From Candidatus Sulfotelmatobacter sp. (GTDB taxonomy: Bacteria > Acidobacteriota > Terriglobia > Terriglobales > Acidobacteriaceae): DNA of 16,265 bases. The stretch is from positions 1 to 16,265 of the forward strand of contig JASICF010000228.1 in assembly GCA_030044775.1 (NCBI GenBank). The letters are read 5' to 3'. How positions within the stretch are numbered: the stretch's first letter is position 1; each line of letters opens with the position of its first letter. Below, piece after piece: positions 1-7,243 of the stretch. The notes beneath the pieces are model-generated. The model was not told where the DNA came from. It did not search any database and saw only the letters and a program-made list of their open reading frames with translations. The translations under genes were made by a program, and so were the position numbers.

Positions 1-309
1 AAAATATTGGATGGCACGACTGCCGCTAATCTGGAGAAGAACGGATACGTATATCGAATTGAGCTTCGAGTGAGAATGATTCCGGATCCCCCGACGCGTG
101 AGAATGCGTTAGAGCCCGGTATGAGGTTGTTAAGGGGCAAGGATTCTTTTCGACTTCCGCCAGCGGCGCTCGGACTGACAGGTGTGGTGGCTGGACATGT
201 GATTTCATCCGGCGATGACACTTCGCCTTTAGTTCAGCCAGTTGTCATTTACGGGGTTCCGCCGTCCTGCTACCATCGTTTGTTCCCTGAGACTCCGTGT
301 GGTTTCTGA
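1..309 (+). other. Left-edge open frame, unrecognised
   Basis: Frame 1 is open from the window edge to a TGA at 307-309, so this could be the 3' end of a gene cut by the edge. The first ~22 residues (a stretch ending KNGYVYRIEL) vaguely recall the C-terminal half of type IV pilin-like proteins. The remainder (Pro-rich, ending PETPCGF) resembles no protein I know and does not look like a folded domain. No other frame is convincing. The 336 nt before gap are therefore either a gene end followed by leader or mostly intergenic. The probable gap promoter lies inside this stretch, which argues against coding to the very end. Confidence 0.2.
248..276 (+). promoter_or_regulatory. Candidate sigma-70-type promoter of the gap operon
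   Basis: TTTACG (248-253) and TACCAT (271-276) each match 4 of 6 consensus bases, are exactly 17 nt apart, and the -10 is preceded by TG one base upstream (268-269), giving an extended -10. Transcription would begin near 283, leaving a leader of about 54 nt with the gap SD in it. The match is by eye only. Confidence 0.35.
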
Positions 310-336
310 GGGCATTCATAACAATGGAGAAGGAAG

Positions 337-1347
337 ATGGCAATCAAAGTTGGCATTAATGGTTTTGGACGGATTGGGCGCAACGTTTTGCGGACGGCGC
401 TGAACGATCCTGGGCTGGAGTTTGTGGCGGTCAATGACTTGACCGATCCAAATACTCTGGCACACCTGCTGAAATACGATTCGATTCTGGGCAATCTGGA
501 ACAGAAGATTTCTGCCGGCGCGGATAGTATTTCGGTGGATGGAAAGACGATCAAGGTTTTCAAGGAGAAGGATCCTGGAGCGCTGCCGTGGGAATCGGTG
601 GGCGCTCAGGTGGTGATCGAATCGACGGGGCGCTTTACCGATGCGAACGATGCGAAGAAGCACCTGCGGGGATCGGTGAAGAAAGTGATTATTTCGGCTC
701 CGGCGAAGAATGAGGACGTCACGCTGGTGCTGGGCGTGAATCAGGAAAAATATGATGCGGCAAAGCACCATATTATTTCGAATGCGTCCTGCACCACCAA
801 TTGCCTGGCGCCGATTGCCAAGGTGGTGAACGATCAATTCAAGATTGTCAGCGGGACGATGACAACGATTCACTCCTACACCAATGACCAGGTGATCCTC
901 GATTTTCCGCACAAGGATTTGCGGCGGGCGAGGGCGGCAGCGATCAACATGATTCCAACTTCCACAGGAGCGGCGAAAGCACTGAAGCTGGTGATACCGG
1001 ATCTGGCGGGAAAGCTGGATGGTTTCGCCATGCGTGTGCCAACACCGAACGTTTCGGTGGTCGACCTGGTAGCGTGGGTAGAAAAGAAGACGACGAAAGA
1101 AGAAGTGAATGCGGCGCTGAAAAAAGCGTCGGAGAGCGGTCCGCTGAAGGGCTATTTGGGATTTGAAGAAGGCGAACTGGTTTCTTCGGATTTCAAGGGC
1201 GACTCGCGGTCTTCGATTGTGGACGCGCCGATGACCCTGGTGGTGGGCGGCAACTGCGTGAAGGTGATCTCCTGGTATGACAATGAATGGGGATACTCGT
1301 GCCGCGTACGCGACCTGATTCACTACATTGCAGGCAAGGGCCTGTAA
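337..1347 (+). CDS. gap: Glyceraldehyde-3-phosphate dehydrogenase, type I (NAD-dependent)
   Basis: Oxidises and phosphorylates glyceraldehyde-3-phosphate to 1,3-bisphosphoglycerate with NAD in the cytoplasm. The 336 residues are the normal family length. The N-terminal Rossmann fold shows GINGFGRIGR (residues 7-16). Asp34 in AVNDLTD at the end of the second strand, and Phe190-Pro191 at the sites of Leu187-Pro188 in the Bacillus stearothermophilus enzyme, fit NAD rather than NADP use. The catalytic Cys152 sits in SNASCTTNC and is paired with His179. Arg233 in AMRVPTPN fits the phosphate-binding arginine. The C-terminal WYDNEWGYS is intact. ATG at 337 follows a GGAGAAGGA SD (326-334). It is the first gene of a glycolytic cluster; pgk follows after 109 nt. 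Confidence 0.97.
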   Translation: MAIKVGINGFGRIGRNVLRTALNDPGLEFVAVNDLTDPNTLAHLLKYDSILGNLEQKISAGADSISVDGKTIKVFKEKDPGALPWESVGAQVVIESTGRFTDANDAKKHLRGSVKKVIISAPAKNEDVTLVLGVNQEKYDAAKHHIISNASCTTNCLAPIAKVVNDQFKIVSGTMTTIHSYTNDQVILDFPHKDLRRARAAAINMIPTSTGAAKALKLVIPDLAGKLDGFAMRVPTPNVSVVDLVAWVEKKTTKEEVNAALKKASESGPLKGYLGFEEGELVSSDFKGDSRSSIVDAPMTLVVGGNCVKVISWYDNEWGYSCRVRDLIHYIAGKGL

Positions 1348-1376
1348 GCTGCATTGCGGTACTTTATCCCTATCTC

Positions 1377-1385
1377 TGTTATAAA
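1377..1385 (+). promoter_or_regulatory. Extended -10 element, probable internal pgk promoter
   Basis: TGTTATAAA in the gap-pgk intergenic region matches the extended -10 consensus (TG, one base, then 5 of 6 of TATAAT). No good -35 lies at 16-18 nt; TTGCGG at 1354-1359 is 20 nt away. Transcription would begin near 1392, 65 nt before pgk. It would allow pgk, the macro-domain gene and tpiA to be expressed apart from gap. Confidence 0.42.
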
Positions 1386-1456
1386 TACGGGATTGAAACC
1401 CGGGGCGATTCTGCACGTCTTGCTTTAACATTCCTGCATAAAAGGACGACCAGCCA

Positions 1457-2668
1457 ATGTCCAAGCTTTCCATCCGCGATTTGCCGCTCAGCGGCAATCG
1501 CATTTTTATGCGCGTCGACTTCAACGTGCCGCTCGATGACGGGCGGGTGATGGATGACACGCGCATCCGCGAAACCCTGCCGTCGATTGAATACGCACTG
1601 CGGCACGGAGCGAGATTGATTCTGGCGTCGCACCTGGGAAGGCCGAAGGGCAAACCGAATCCGAAAATGAGCCTGAAGCCCGTGGCGGAGCGCTTGCGCA
1701 TGGTGCTGGATAAGGAGTTGGCACGCGGCGAAAACGTCGGGTTCTGTCCGGATTGCGTGGGACCGGAGGCGGAAGAAGTCACGACGCAACTGGAAAAAGG
1801 CCAGACGCTGCTGCTGGAAAATTTGCGCTTTCACGCGGAAGAAGAAGCGAACGATGAGGGGTTCGCGAAACAACTGGGGGCACTGGCAGACTTTTATGTG
1901 AACGATGCGTTTGGCAGCGCGCACCGGGCACATGCCTCGACAGCAGGCATCACGAAGTTTGTGCCGAAATCCGCGGCCGGGCTGCTCATGGAAAAAGAGC
2001 TGCAGTATCTGGGGAAGGCGCTGGAACATCCGGAGCCGCCATTTGTGGCGATTCTGGGAGGGGCGAAGGTCAGCGATAAGATTGGCGTGATTCGCAACCT
2101 AATGGGGAAGGTAGATTCGCTGATTATTGGCGGGGGCATGGCGTATACATTCCTCAAGGCGCAGGGGCAGGAGATTGGAAAGTCGCTGCTCGAAGCCGAC
2201 AAGGTGGGACTGGCCAAAGAGTTGATGGCGGAAGCGAAGGAACGAAACGTGAGATTGCTGTTGCCGGTGGACCATGTGGTGGCGATGAAGCCGGATGCGA
2301 ATGCGGTGACGCAGCAGATCGGCGAAGGGCAACCGATTCCGGCGGATCGCATGGCGCTGGATATTGGGCCGAAGACGATCGAATTGTTCTCCGAGGAAAT
2401 TTCGCGGGCGCGGACCATCGTGTGGAACGGGCCAATGGGTGTGTTTGAGGTTCCGGGATTTTCGCGAGGAACGTTCCGGGTAGCGCACGCGGTGGCGGAA
2501 AATGCGGGAGCGATTTCGATTGTGGGAGGCGGGGATACGGTTGCGGCGGTGCATGCCGCGGACGTGGCCGACAAGATTACGCACATTTCGACGGGCGGCG
2601 GAGCGTCGCTCGAATTTCTGGAAGGAAAAAAGCTGCCGGGCGTGGAAGCGCTGACGGAAAAAAAGTGA
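1457..2668 (+). CDS. pgk: Phosphoglycerate kinase
   Basis: Transfers the acyl phosphate of 1,3-bisphosphoglycerate to ADP, giving 3-phosphoglycerate and ATP in the cytoplasm. The 403 residues are the usual bacterial length. The N-terminal substrate half has RVDFNVP (19-25) with the 3-PG-binding Asp/Asn, SHLGRPKG (58-65), and NDAFGSAHRAHAS (149-161). The C-terminal nucleotide half has GGAKVSDKIGV (201-211), VWNGPMGVFE (322-331) and GGGDTVAA (357-364), all complete. ATG at 1457 is preceded by a moderate SD (AAAGGA, 1441-1445 region) with rather long spacing. The TGA stop overlaps the GTG start of the next gene by 4 nt, implying translational coupling. Confidence 0.97.
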   Translation: MSKLSIRDLPLSGNRIFMRVDFNVPLDDGRVMDDTRIRETLPSIEYALRHGARLILASHLGRPKGKPNPKMSLKPVAERLRMVLDKELARGENVGFCPDCVGPEAEEVTTQLEKGQTLLLENLRFHAEEEANDEGFAKQLGALADFYVNDAFGSAHRAHASTAGITKFVPKSAAGLLMEKELQYLGKALEHPEPPFVAILGGAKVSDKIGVIRNLMGKVDSLIIGGGMAYTFLKAQGQEIGKSLLEADKVGLAKELMAEAKERNVRLLLPVDHVVAMKPDANAVTQQIGEGQPIPADRMALDIGPKTIELFSEEISRARTIVWNGPMGVFEVPGFSRGTFRVAHAVAENAGAISIVGGGDTVAAVHAADVADKITHISTGGGASLEFLEGKKLPGVEALTEKK

Positions 2669-3294
2669 GCAGTCTGGAAACGGGCGTGCGCGATTTTACG
2701 ATTCGATTGGCGCTTCAGGACGGGAAGGTCATCGAGTTCGCGGGTCCAGCGGACATTACTCAAGAGACAACCGACGCCATTGTGAACGCTGCGAACTCTT
2801 CCCTGTTGGGCGGAGGGGGCGTGGATGGCGCGATTCACCGCGCGGGCGGGCCGGCGATTCTCGAAGAATGCCGGCAGATCGTGAGCAAGATCGGGCGGCT
2901 CGCGGCCGGAAACGCGGTTATCACGGCGGGCGGGAAGCTTGCCGCAAAATACGTGATTCATACCGTCGGACCGATTTATCGCGGCGGCTACCGGCGTGAG
3001 AGTGAAACTCTAGAAAGCTGCCATCGAGAATCGCTTCGGCTGGCCGACGAGCGCGAACTTACTTCCGTTTCGTTTCCCGCGATTTCGACGGGAGCTTTTG
3101 GCTATCCCGTGACGGAAGCTGCGGCGATTGCAGTTTCGTCTACCGTTGAGGCGCTCTCCCTGGTAAAGCACATTCGCGTGGTTCGATTTATTTTGTTCGA
3201 CGCGAGCACTCTGCGGGAGTACTCGCAGGCCGCGGAGAAGTTCGCGCAGATGAATGCGCAGCTGTCTTGCACGATCGAAAAAGGACTGAAATGA
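2665..3294 (+). CDS. Macro-domain ADP-ribose hydrolase, MacroD-like
   Basis: A single macro domain fills most of the 209 residues. MacroD-type enzymes remove ADP-ribose from acidic residues and hydrolyse O-acetyl-ADP-ribose; that activity here is inferred from the motif. The adenine-contacting Asp30 (GPADITQ), the NAAN motif (41-44), and the loop GGGGVDGAIHRAGG (49-62) with Asp54 are those of the MacroD class. The phosphate-binding loop STGAFGYP is at 141-148. A ~20-residue N-terminal lead (with IRLALQDGKV) precedes the core. GTG at 2665 overlaps the pgk stop as GTGA, and its TGA overlaps the tpiA ATG as ATGA. The gene is thus locked between two glycolytic enzymes. A GTG start without strong SD is chosen because of the overlap; a later start would remove the first strand. 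Confidence 0.9.
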   Translation: MSSLETGVRDFTIRLALQDGKVIEFAGPADITQETTDAIVNAANSSLLGGGGVDGAIHRAGGPAILEECRQIVSKIGRLAAGNAVITAGGKLAAKYVIHTVGPIYRGGYRRESETLESCHRESLRLADERELTSVSFPAISTGAFGYPVTEAAAIAVSSTVEALSLVKHIRVVRFILFDASTLREYSQAAEKFAQMNAQLSCTIEKGLK

Positions 3295-4040
3295 GAAAGA
3301 AGCTCATTGCCGCCAATTGGAAGATGTACAAGACTCCCGATCAGACGCGGGAATTTTTTCGAGAGTTTCTGCCGATGGTCGCGGGGCACGATCGCGACGA
3401 GATTGTGGTGTGCGCGCCGGATATCGATTTGGCGGCTGGACTGGAATCGGCGAGAGGCTCGAAGGTTGCGATTGGCGCGCAAAATGTTCACTGGAAGAAT
3501 GAAGGCGCATTCACCGGCGAAACTTCGACGGCGATGCTGCTGGCGCTGGGAGTGACGCATGTGGTCATCGGGCACTCGGAGCGGCGGCAGTATTTCTGCG
3601 AGACGGATGACACGGTGAACATGCGCTTGAAAGCGGCGCTGGAAGCGGGCTTGACGCCGATCTGTTGCGTGGGCGAGGTTCTGGAGGAGCGCGAAGCGGG
3701 AGCCACCGACGATGTTTTGCGGCGGCAATGCGTAAGAGCATTTCACGCCTTGTCAGCGAGAAAATCGGAGAAGCTGGTGGTTGCTTATGAACCGGTGTGG
3801 GCGATTGGAACGGGAAAGACGGCGACGCCGGAGATCGCCGCGGAGGCGCACATGGTGATACGCCGCGAAGCGGGGGAAATTTTCGGCGACGAGTTTGCGG
3901 CGAGGCTGCGCATTCTCTACGGCGGATCGGTGAAACCAGAGAACGCGTCGGCACTGATGGCGCAGGAAGAAATCGATGGGGCGCTGGTGGGCGGGGCTTC
4001 GCTTGATCCGAAATCGTTTGCGGCGATTGTGAAGTACTGA
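3291..4040 (+). CDS. tpiA: Triose-phosphate isomerase
   Basis: Interconverts dihydroxyacetone phosphate and glyceraldehyde-3-phosphate in the cytoplasm. The 249-residue TIM barrel is complete: Asn9 and Lys11 in AANWKM, catalytic His95 in IGHSERRQYF, catalytic Glu167 in YEPVWAIGTGKTA with its flexible loop 6 (168-178), and the phosphate-binding LYGGSVKPENA (209-219). The start at 3291 is chosen because MRKKLIAANWKMYK is the family's normal N-terminus and its ATG overlaps the upstream stop (ATGA). An earlier in-frame ATG at 3267 would add eight residues inside the macro-domain gene. secG, which often follows tpiA in bacteria, is not here. Confidence 0.97.
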   Translation: MRKKLIAANWKMYKTPDQTREFFREFLPMVAGHDRDEIVVCAPDIDLAAGLESARGSKVAIGAQNVHWKNEGAFTGETSTAMLLALGVTHVVIGHSERRQYFCETDDTVNMRLKAALEAGLTPICCVGEVLEEREAGATDDVLRRQCVRAFHALSARKSEKLVVAYEPVWAIGTGKTATPEIAAEAHMVIRREAGEIFGDEFAARLRILYGGSVKPENASALMAQEEIDGALVGGASLDPKSFAAIVKY

Positions 4041-4108
4041 GGCTTCAGCCGTATCTTTTTCGATTCGTGTCATCGCGTGCTGAACGGGAACGGCTGCCCA
4101 CGCGAGAT

Positions 4109-4143
4109 CCCTCGGCCCGCCGGTAAAAGCGCGGGCGTTCGGG
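4109..4143. repeat. Degenerate REP-like intergenic palindrome
   Basis: GCCCGC (4115-4120) pairs perfectly with GCGGGC (4131-4136) around a 10-nt loop. After a small internal loop, CCC (4109-4111) pairs with GGG (4141-4143). There is no U-run, so it is a poor intrinsic terminator. I have an unverified memory of similar degenerate palindromes repeated in environmental acidobacterial genomes. Only one copy is visible here. Confidence 0.35.
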
Positions 4144-4275
4144 TTGACGCATCAGGTGCGAAGTTCCAGCGTAGCCACTACCGAAATCTCCCTCAACTTT
4201 TCGCTGGCCACAACATCTGCTAATCTTCCTTGTCGCAACCGCCGCAAAGCGTCAGCTTGACGATCCAAAATCCAA

Positions 4276-5556
4276 ATGACCGAAACCCGTCCCGAGCCAA
4301 CCCGCATCTACCGCTGGCTGGTGCTGATTTTCGTCAGCCTAGCGATGTTCGGCAGTTACTACGCGTATGACGCGTTGAGTCCACTGGCCGATGTGCTCAA
4401 ACAACAACTGGGCTTCTCGGATGTCAACATCGGCTTCCTGCAGTTCATGTACAGCTTCCCCAACATTTTTACGGTAGTGATCGGAGGACTGATCATCGAT
4501 CGTTTCGGATTGCGCCGGGCGATCATGATTTTCGCCGTTCTCTCGTTTATAGGACCAGCCATCACTGCGGCGACGGGACACCTTCCGATCATGGCGACGG
4601 GACGCCTGATTTTCGGAATGGGCGCCGAATCGCTGAATGTGGCTTGCACCACTGCCCTGGCTCGATGGTTTCGGGGCAAAGAGTTGAGCTTCGCTCTCGG
4701 TCTGAACCTGACGGCATCGCGCTTGGGAACATTTGCTGCGCTCAACTCGCCGACCTGGGCGCGCGCAGCCTACGAGACGTGGCGATCTCCGCTTTTGATC
4801 GCAGCGGGTTTTTCCGCGTTATGCGTGGTCGCAGCGATCACCTACTGGGTGATGGAGGAAGGCGCAGAAAAGCGCTACGACCTGGGACATGTTTCGACTG
4901 ACAAGGTTGTGTTCGCCGATCTGTGGAAGTTTGGCGAAAGCTATTGGCTCATCGTGGCGCTGTGCGTTGTTTTTTACTCTGCCATCTTCCCTTTTCAGAC
5001 TTTTGCCGTGAAATTCTTCATTGAGGCTCATGGGACCTCGCGCGAATTTGGCGGGTTCCTGTCGAGCATGCTGACGCTGTTTGCGATGATCGCGACACCT
5101 ATTTTCGGTTTGTGGGTCGATCGCATCGGCAAGCGGGCTCTGCTGATGATGTTTGGATCGATGCTGTTGATACCGGTGTATTTAATGATGGCGTACACGC
5201 AGATCAGTCTCTATGTGCCGATGGCGATGATGGGGGTAGCGTTCTCACTGATCCCGGCGGTGATGTGGGCATCGGTTGCCTACCTGGTCGATCCGGGGAA
5301 ACTGGGAACGGCATATGGATTGATGACGATGCTGCAGAACATCGGTTTTGGGGGATTTAACCTGCTGATCGGGTGGGCAAACACATACAGCCACGCCAGC
5401 GCCGGCAACCCCGCCGGCTATCGCCTGGGCATGTGGATATTCTCGGTCCTGGGATTTTTGGGGGTATTACTGGCTTTTCTGCTCCGGCAGCGGGAGTTAG
5501 GGCCGCACGGACACGGGCTGGAGACGATTACTACAGCGAAGACGGCTACGGCCTAA
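4276..5556 (+). CDS. MFS transporter, MFSD1-like
   Basis: A 12-TM major facilitator protein of 426 residues in the cytoplasmic membrane. The MFS motif A appears in both halves: GGLIIDRFGLRRA (70-82) and GLWVDRIGKRA (278-288). Several segments recall eukaryotic MFSD1, a lysosomal dipeptide exporter: FGMGAESLNVA (113-123) before a WFRGKELS segment (131-138), and LGTAYGLMTMLQNIGFG (343-359). The bacterial substrate is not known; a peptide or organic anion is a guess. No clear SD precedes ATG 4276, and TAATCT with an upstream TGC (4218-4226) is a weak -10 candidate. The gene stands alone between the glycolytic and sigma-factor clusters, 235 nt after tpiA and 218 nt before the next gene, so context gives no substrate. 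Confidence 0.85.
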   Translation: MTETRPEPTRIYRWLVLIFVSLAMFGSYYAYDALSPLADVLKQQLGFSDVNIGFLQFMYSFPNIFTVVIGGLIIDRFGLRRAIMIFAVLSFIGPAITAATGHLPIMATGRLIFGMGAESLNVACTTALARWFRGKELSFALGLNLTASRLGTFAALNSPTWARAAYETWRSPLLIAAGFSALCVVAAITYWVMEEGAEKRYDLGHVSTDKVVFADLWKFGESYWLIVALCVVFYSAIFPFQTFAVKFFIEAHGTSREFGGFLSSMLTLFAMIATPIFGLWVDRIGKRALLMMFGSMLLIPVYLMMAYTQISLYVPMAMMGVAFSLIPAVMWASVAYLVDPGKLGTAYGLMTMLQNIGFGGFNLLIGWANTYSHASAGNPAGYRLGMWIFSVLGFLGVLLAFLLRQRELGPHGHGLETITTAKTATA

Positions 5557-5774
5557 GTCACGAAAGTCACCTAAGCGGATTCCAATTTTCGAATTTGCGA
5601 CTCTTGATAGGGCGTCGGGTTTGAGCAATTTGAGCGAATCTGTGCATCCAAATCACGGAAGGCAAAGGATTTTTTAGCGAAGAGCAGAACCAAGAATGTG
5701 GCTTTAATCGTCTCCGCAGATCGGAAGAAAGATTCTGATATTGTGTAACCCAGAGGCTGCTCTGAATTACTAGC
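5557..5774. other. Intergenic stretch before the sigma factor, nothing recognised
   Basis: 218 nt without a gene. A TGATATTGT extended -10-like sequence sits at 5736-5744 without a fitting -35, and two GTCAC copies occur near 5557-5572. I see no terminator hairpin for the MFS gene. Confidence 0.3.
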
Positions 5775-6461
5775 ATGCTGGGCAAACGGTACAACATAAA
5801 CTACTTAAGCCGCATCCCAATGGTTGCGGCCGGAAAAGGCGACTTGACCGAGCCAGTCGATCATACAAAGAGCACGGAACGCAGCGACGCGGAAGTGATC
5901 GCAAGGGCGCAGCATGGAGACGCGGACGCGTTCCGCTTGCTCTATGAGAAACACAAGCGCCGGGTGTATTCGCTGTGCCTGCGGATGACGGCGAATACGG
6001 CGGAAGCGGAAGATCTGGCACAGGAAGCATTCTTGCAGCTTTACCGCAAGATCGGGACGTTCCGCGGCGAGTCGGCATTTTCGACCTGGTTGCATCGGCT
6101 TTCGGTCAACGTCGTGCTGATGCATCTAAGGAAAAAGAGCCTTCCAGTCGTTTCGCTGGAAGAAAATGCGCCGAGCGGAGAGGACGACTCCGCGAAGCGA
6201 GACTTCGGCGCGGACGACGTTGCGTTGGCCGGTTCGATTGACCGCCTGCAATTGCAGAGAGCGGTTGACAGCCTGCCACCGGGCTATCGCATGATCTTTG
6301 TGCTGCACGACGTGGAAGGCTACGAGCACAATGAGATCGCCAGGATCGCGGGATGCTCGGTAGGCAACAGCAAGTCACAGCTACATAAAGCCCGCATGAA
6401 ACTGCGGGACCTGCTCAAGATGAATAGAGCCGAAAAGGCCGGAAAATCTCGGGCTGGTTAG
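5775..6461 (+). CDS. ECF-type RNA polymerase sigma factor (RpoE-like)
   Basis: Directs RNA polymerase to a stress or surface regulon. Region 2 spans about residues 52-120, including LLYEKHKRRVYSLCLRM (55-71), EAEDLAQEAFLQLY (77-90) and FRGESAFSTWLHRLSVN (96-112), the DNA-melting and -10 part. An acidic linker (129-150) follows. Region 4 (about 158-215) has LQRAVDSLPPGYRMIF and a helix-turn-helix HNEIARIAGCSVGNSKSQLHKAR that reads the -35. The 228 residues are slightly long because of a ~35-residue N-terminal lead. ATG 5820 (residue 16) is an equally possible start; neither has a convincing SD. The gene is followed 87 nt later by a zinc-finger anti-sigma gene, the usual pairing for this group. 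Its target promoter motif is not evident upstream. Confidence 0.92.
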   Translation: MLGKRYNINYLSRIPMVAAGKGDLTEPVDHTKSTERSDAEVIARAQHGDADAFRLLYEKHKRRVYSLCLRMTANTAEAEDLAQEAFLQLYRKIGTFRGESAFSTWLHRLSVNVVLMHLRKKSLPVVSLEENAPSGEDDSAKRDFGADDVALAGSIDRLQLQRAVDSLPPGYRMIFVLHDVEGYEHNEIARIAGCSVGNSKSQLHKARMKLRDLLKMNRAEKAGKSRAG

Positions 6462-6535
6462 GACTGCTTTGGGAAAGACAGGGACGGGCAGGGGCAGCAA
6501 AGAGCTACGGTGACAGCATAGCCGTTGCGGACTTG

Positions 6536-6540
6536 GGGAG
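6536..6540 (+). promoter_or_regulatory. SD that sets the anti-sigma start
   Basis: GGGAG lies 8 nt before ATG 6549. It favours this ATG over the in-frame TTG at 6525, which lacks an SD. Confidence 0.55.
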
Positions 6541-6548
6541 TGTCGAGT

Positions 6549-7166
6549 ATGACGTGCGTTGAGCTGCAGGAAAGCCTGGCGGAAGTGGAAGATGGTACTA
6601 CGCCGGAGCAGAGAGCTCATTTGAGGACGTGTCCAGCGTGCTCTGCGCTGGTGAATGACCTGAATCTGATTATTAATGCGGCGGTCGGTCTGCAAGAAGC
6701 GGAAGAGCCCAGCCCGCGCGTGTGGAATTCGATTGAAACCGCGCTAAAGCGAGAGGGGCTCATTCGCCCGCAGAAGCGGGCAGGGTCGCTTGCGCATTCG
6801 CTGTTTGCGGGCTGGACTGGACGCTGGCTGGCGCCGGCAGCCGCGATGCTGCTGTTATCGGCCGCCCTCCTGGTGCACAATCGGATGCAGACCAATACCG
6901 TTTCCGAGCAAACTGCCTTTACCGTACCTGTTCCGAACCCATCCGACTTAAACGATAACGACCTGATGCAGGAGGTCGCAGAGAACGCTCCGTCGATGCA
7001 GGCGGCGTATCAGGCGAATCTGCAACAAGTGAATGAATCGATCCGCGACGCTCAAGCGGTGGTAGACGAAAGCCCGAACGACGAAGACGCCCGGCGTTCG
7101 CTGCTCGACGCCTACCAGCAAAAATCTATGCTTTTTGAGTTGGCAATGGACCGTTCTTTGCCATAA
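6549..7166 (+). CDS. Zinc-finger transmembrane anti-sigma factor
   Basis: Probable inhibitor of the sigma factor just upstream. With the ATG at 6549 the protein has 205 residues. The N-terminus carries a ZAS-type zinc-binding pattern: Cys3, then His24-x3-Cys28-x2-Cys31 (HLRTCPAC). A region around 56-75 (PSPRVWNSIETALKREG) is typical of the segment before the membrane in this class. One TM helix lies at about 93-110 (WLAPAAAMLLLSAALLV). The outer ~95-residue domain is acidic and probably helical, with a TPR-like flavour near PNDEDARRSLLDAYQQKS. It has no recognised sensor domain. The order sigma - anti-sigma - secreted effector and the zinc motif support the call; release by proteolysis or redox is not shown by sequence. 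Confidence 0.85.
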   Translation: MTCVELQESLAEVEDGTTPEQRAHLRTCPACSALVNDLNLIINAAVGLQEAEEPSPRVWNSIETALKREGLIRPQKRAGSLAHSLFAGWTGRWLAPAAAMLLLSAALLVHNRMQTNTVSEQTAFTVPVPNPSDLNDNDLMQEVAENAPSMQAAYQANLQQVNESIRDAQAVVDESPNDEDARRSLLDAYQQKSMLFELAMDRSLP

Positions 7167-7233
7167 TGAGATGCTCCACAACGAGTAGACTTTAGCGGCG
7201 GTGCCGGGACGATGAGAAATCGGGGAGCTTGGG

Positions 7234-7237
7234 GGAG
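7234..7237 (+). promoter_or_regulatory. SD that sets the DUF4097-protein start
   Basis: GGAG within a G-rich run lies 6 nt before ATG 7244. This supports that ATG over the TTG at 7229, which is inside or beside the SD. Confidence 0.5.
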
Positions 7238-7243
7238 CGGGTC

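Noticed and set aside
316..1782. Long minus-strand open frame of 488 codons opposite gap and pgk
   Set aside because: Arg/His-rich, low-complexity translation typical of the antisense of high-GC genes; gap and pgk on the + strand have complete catalytic motifs.
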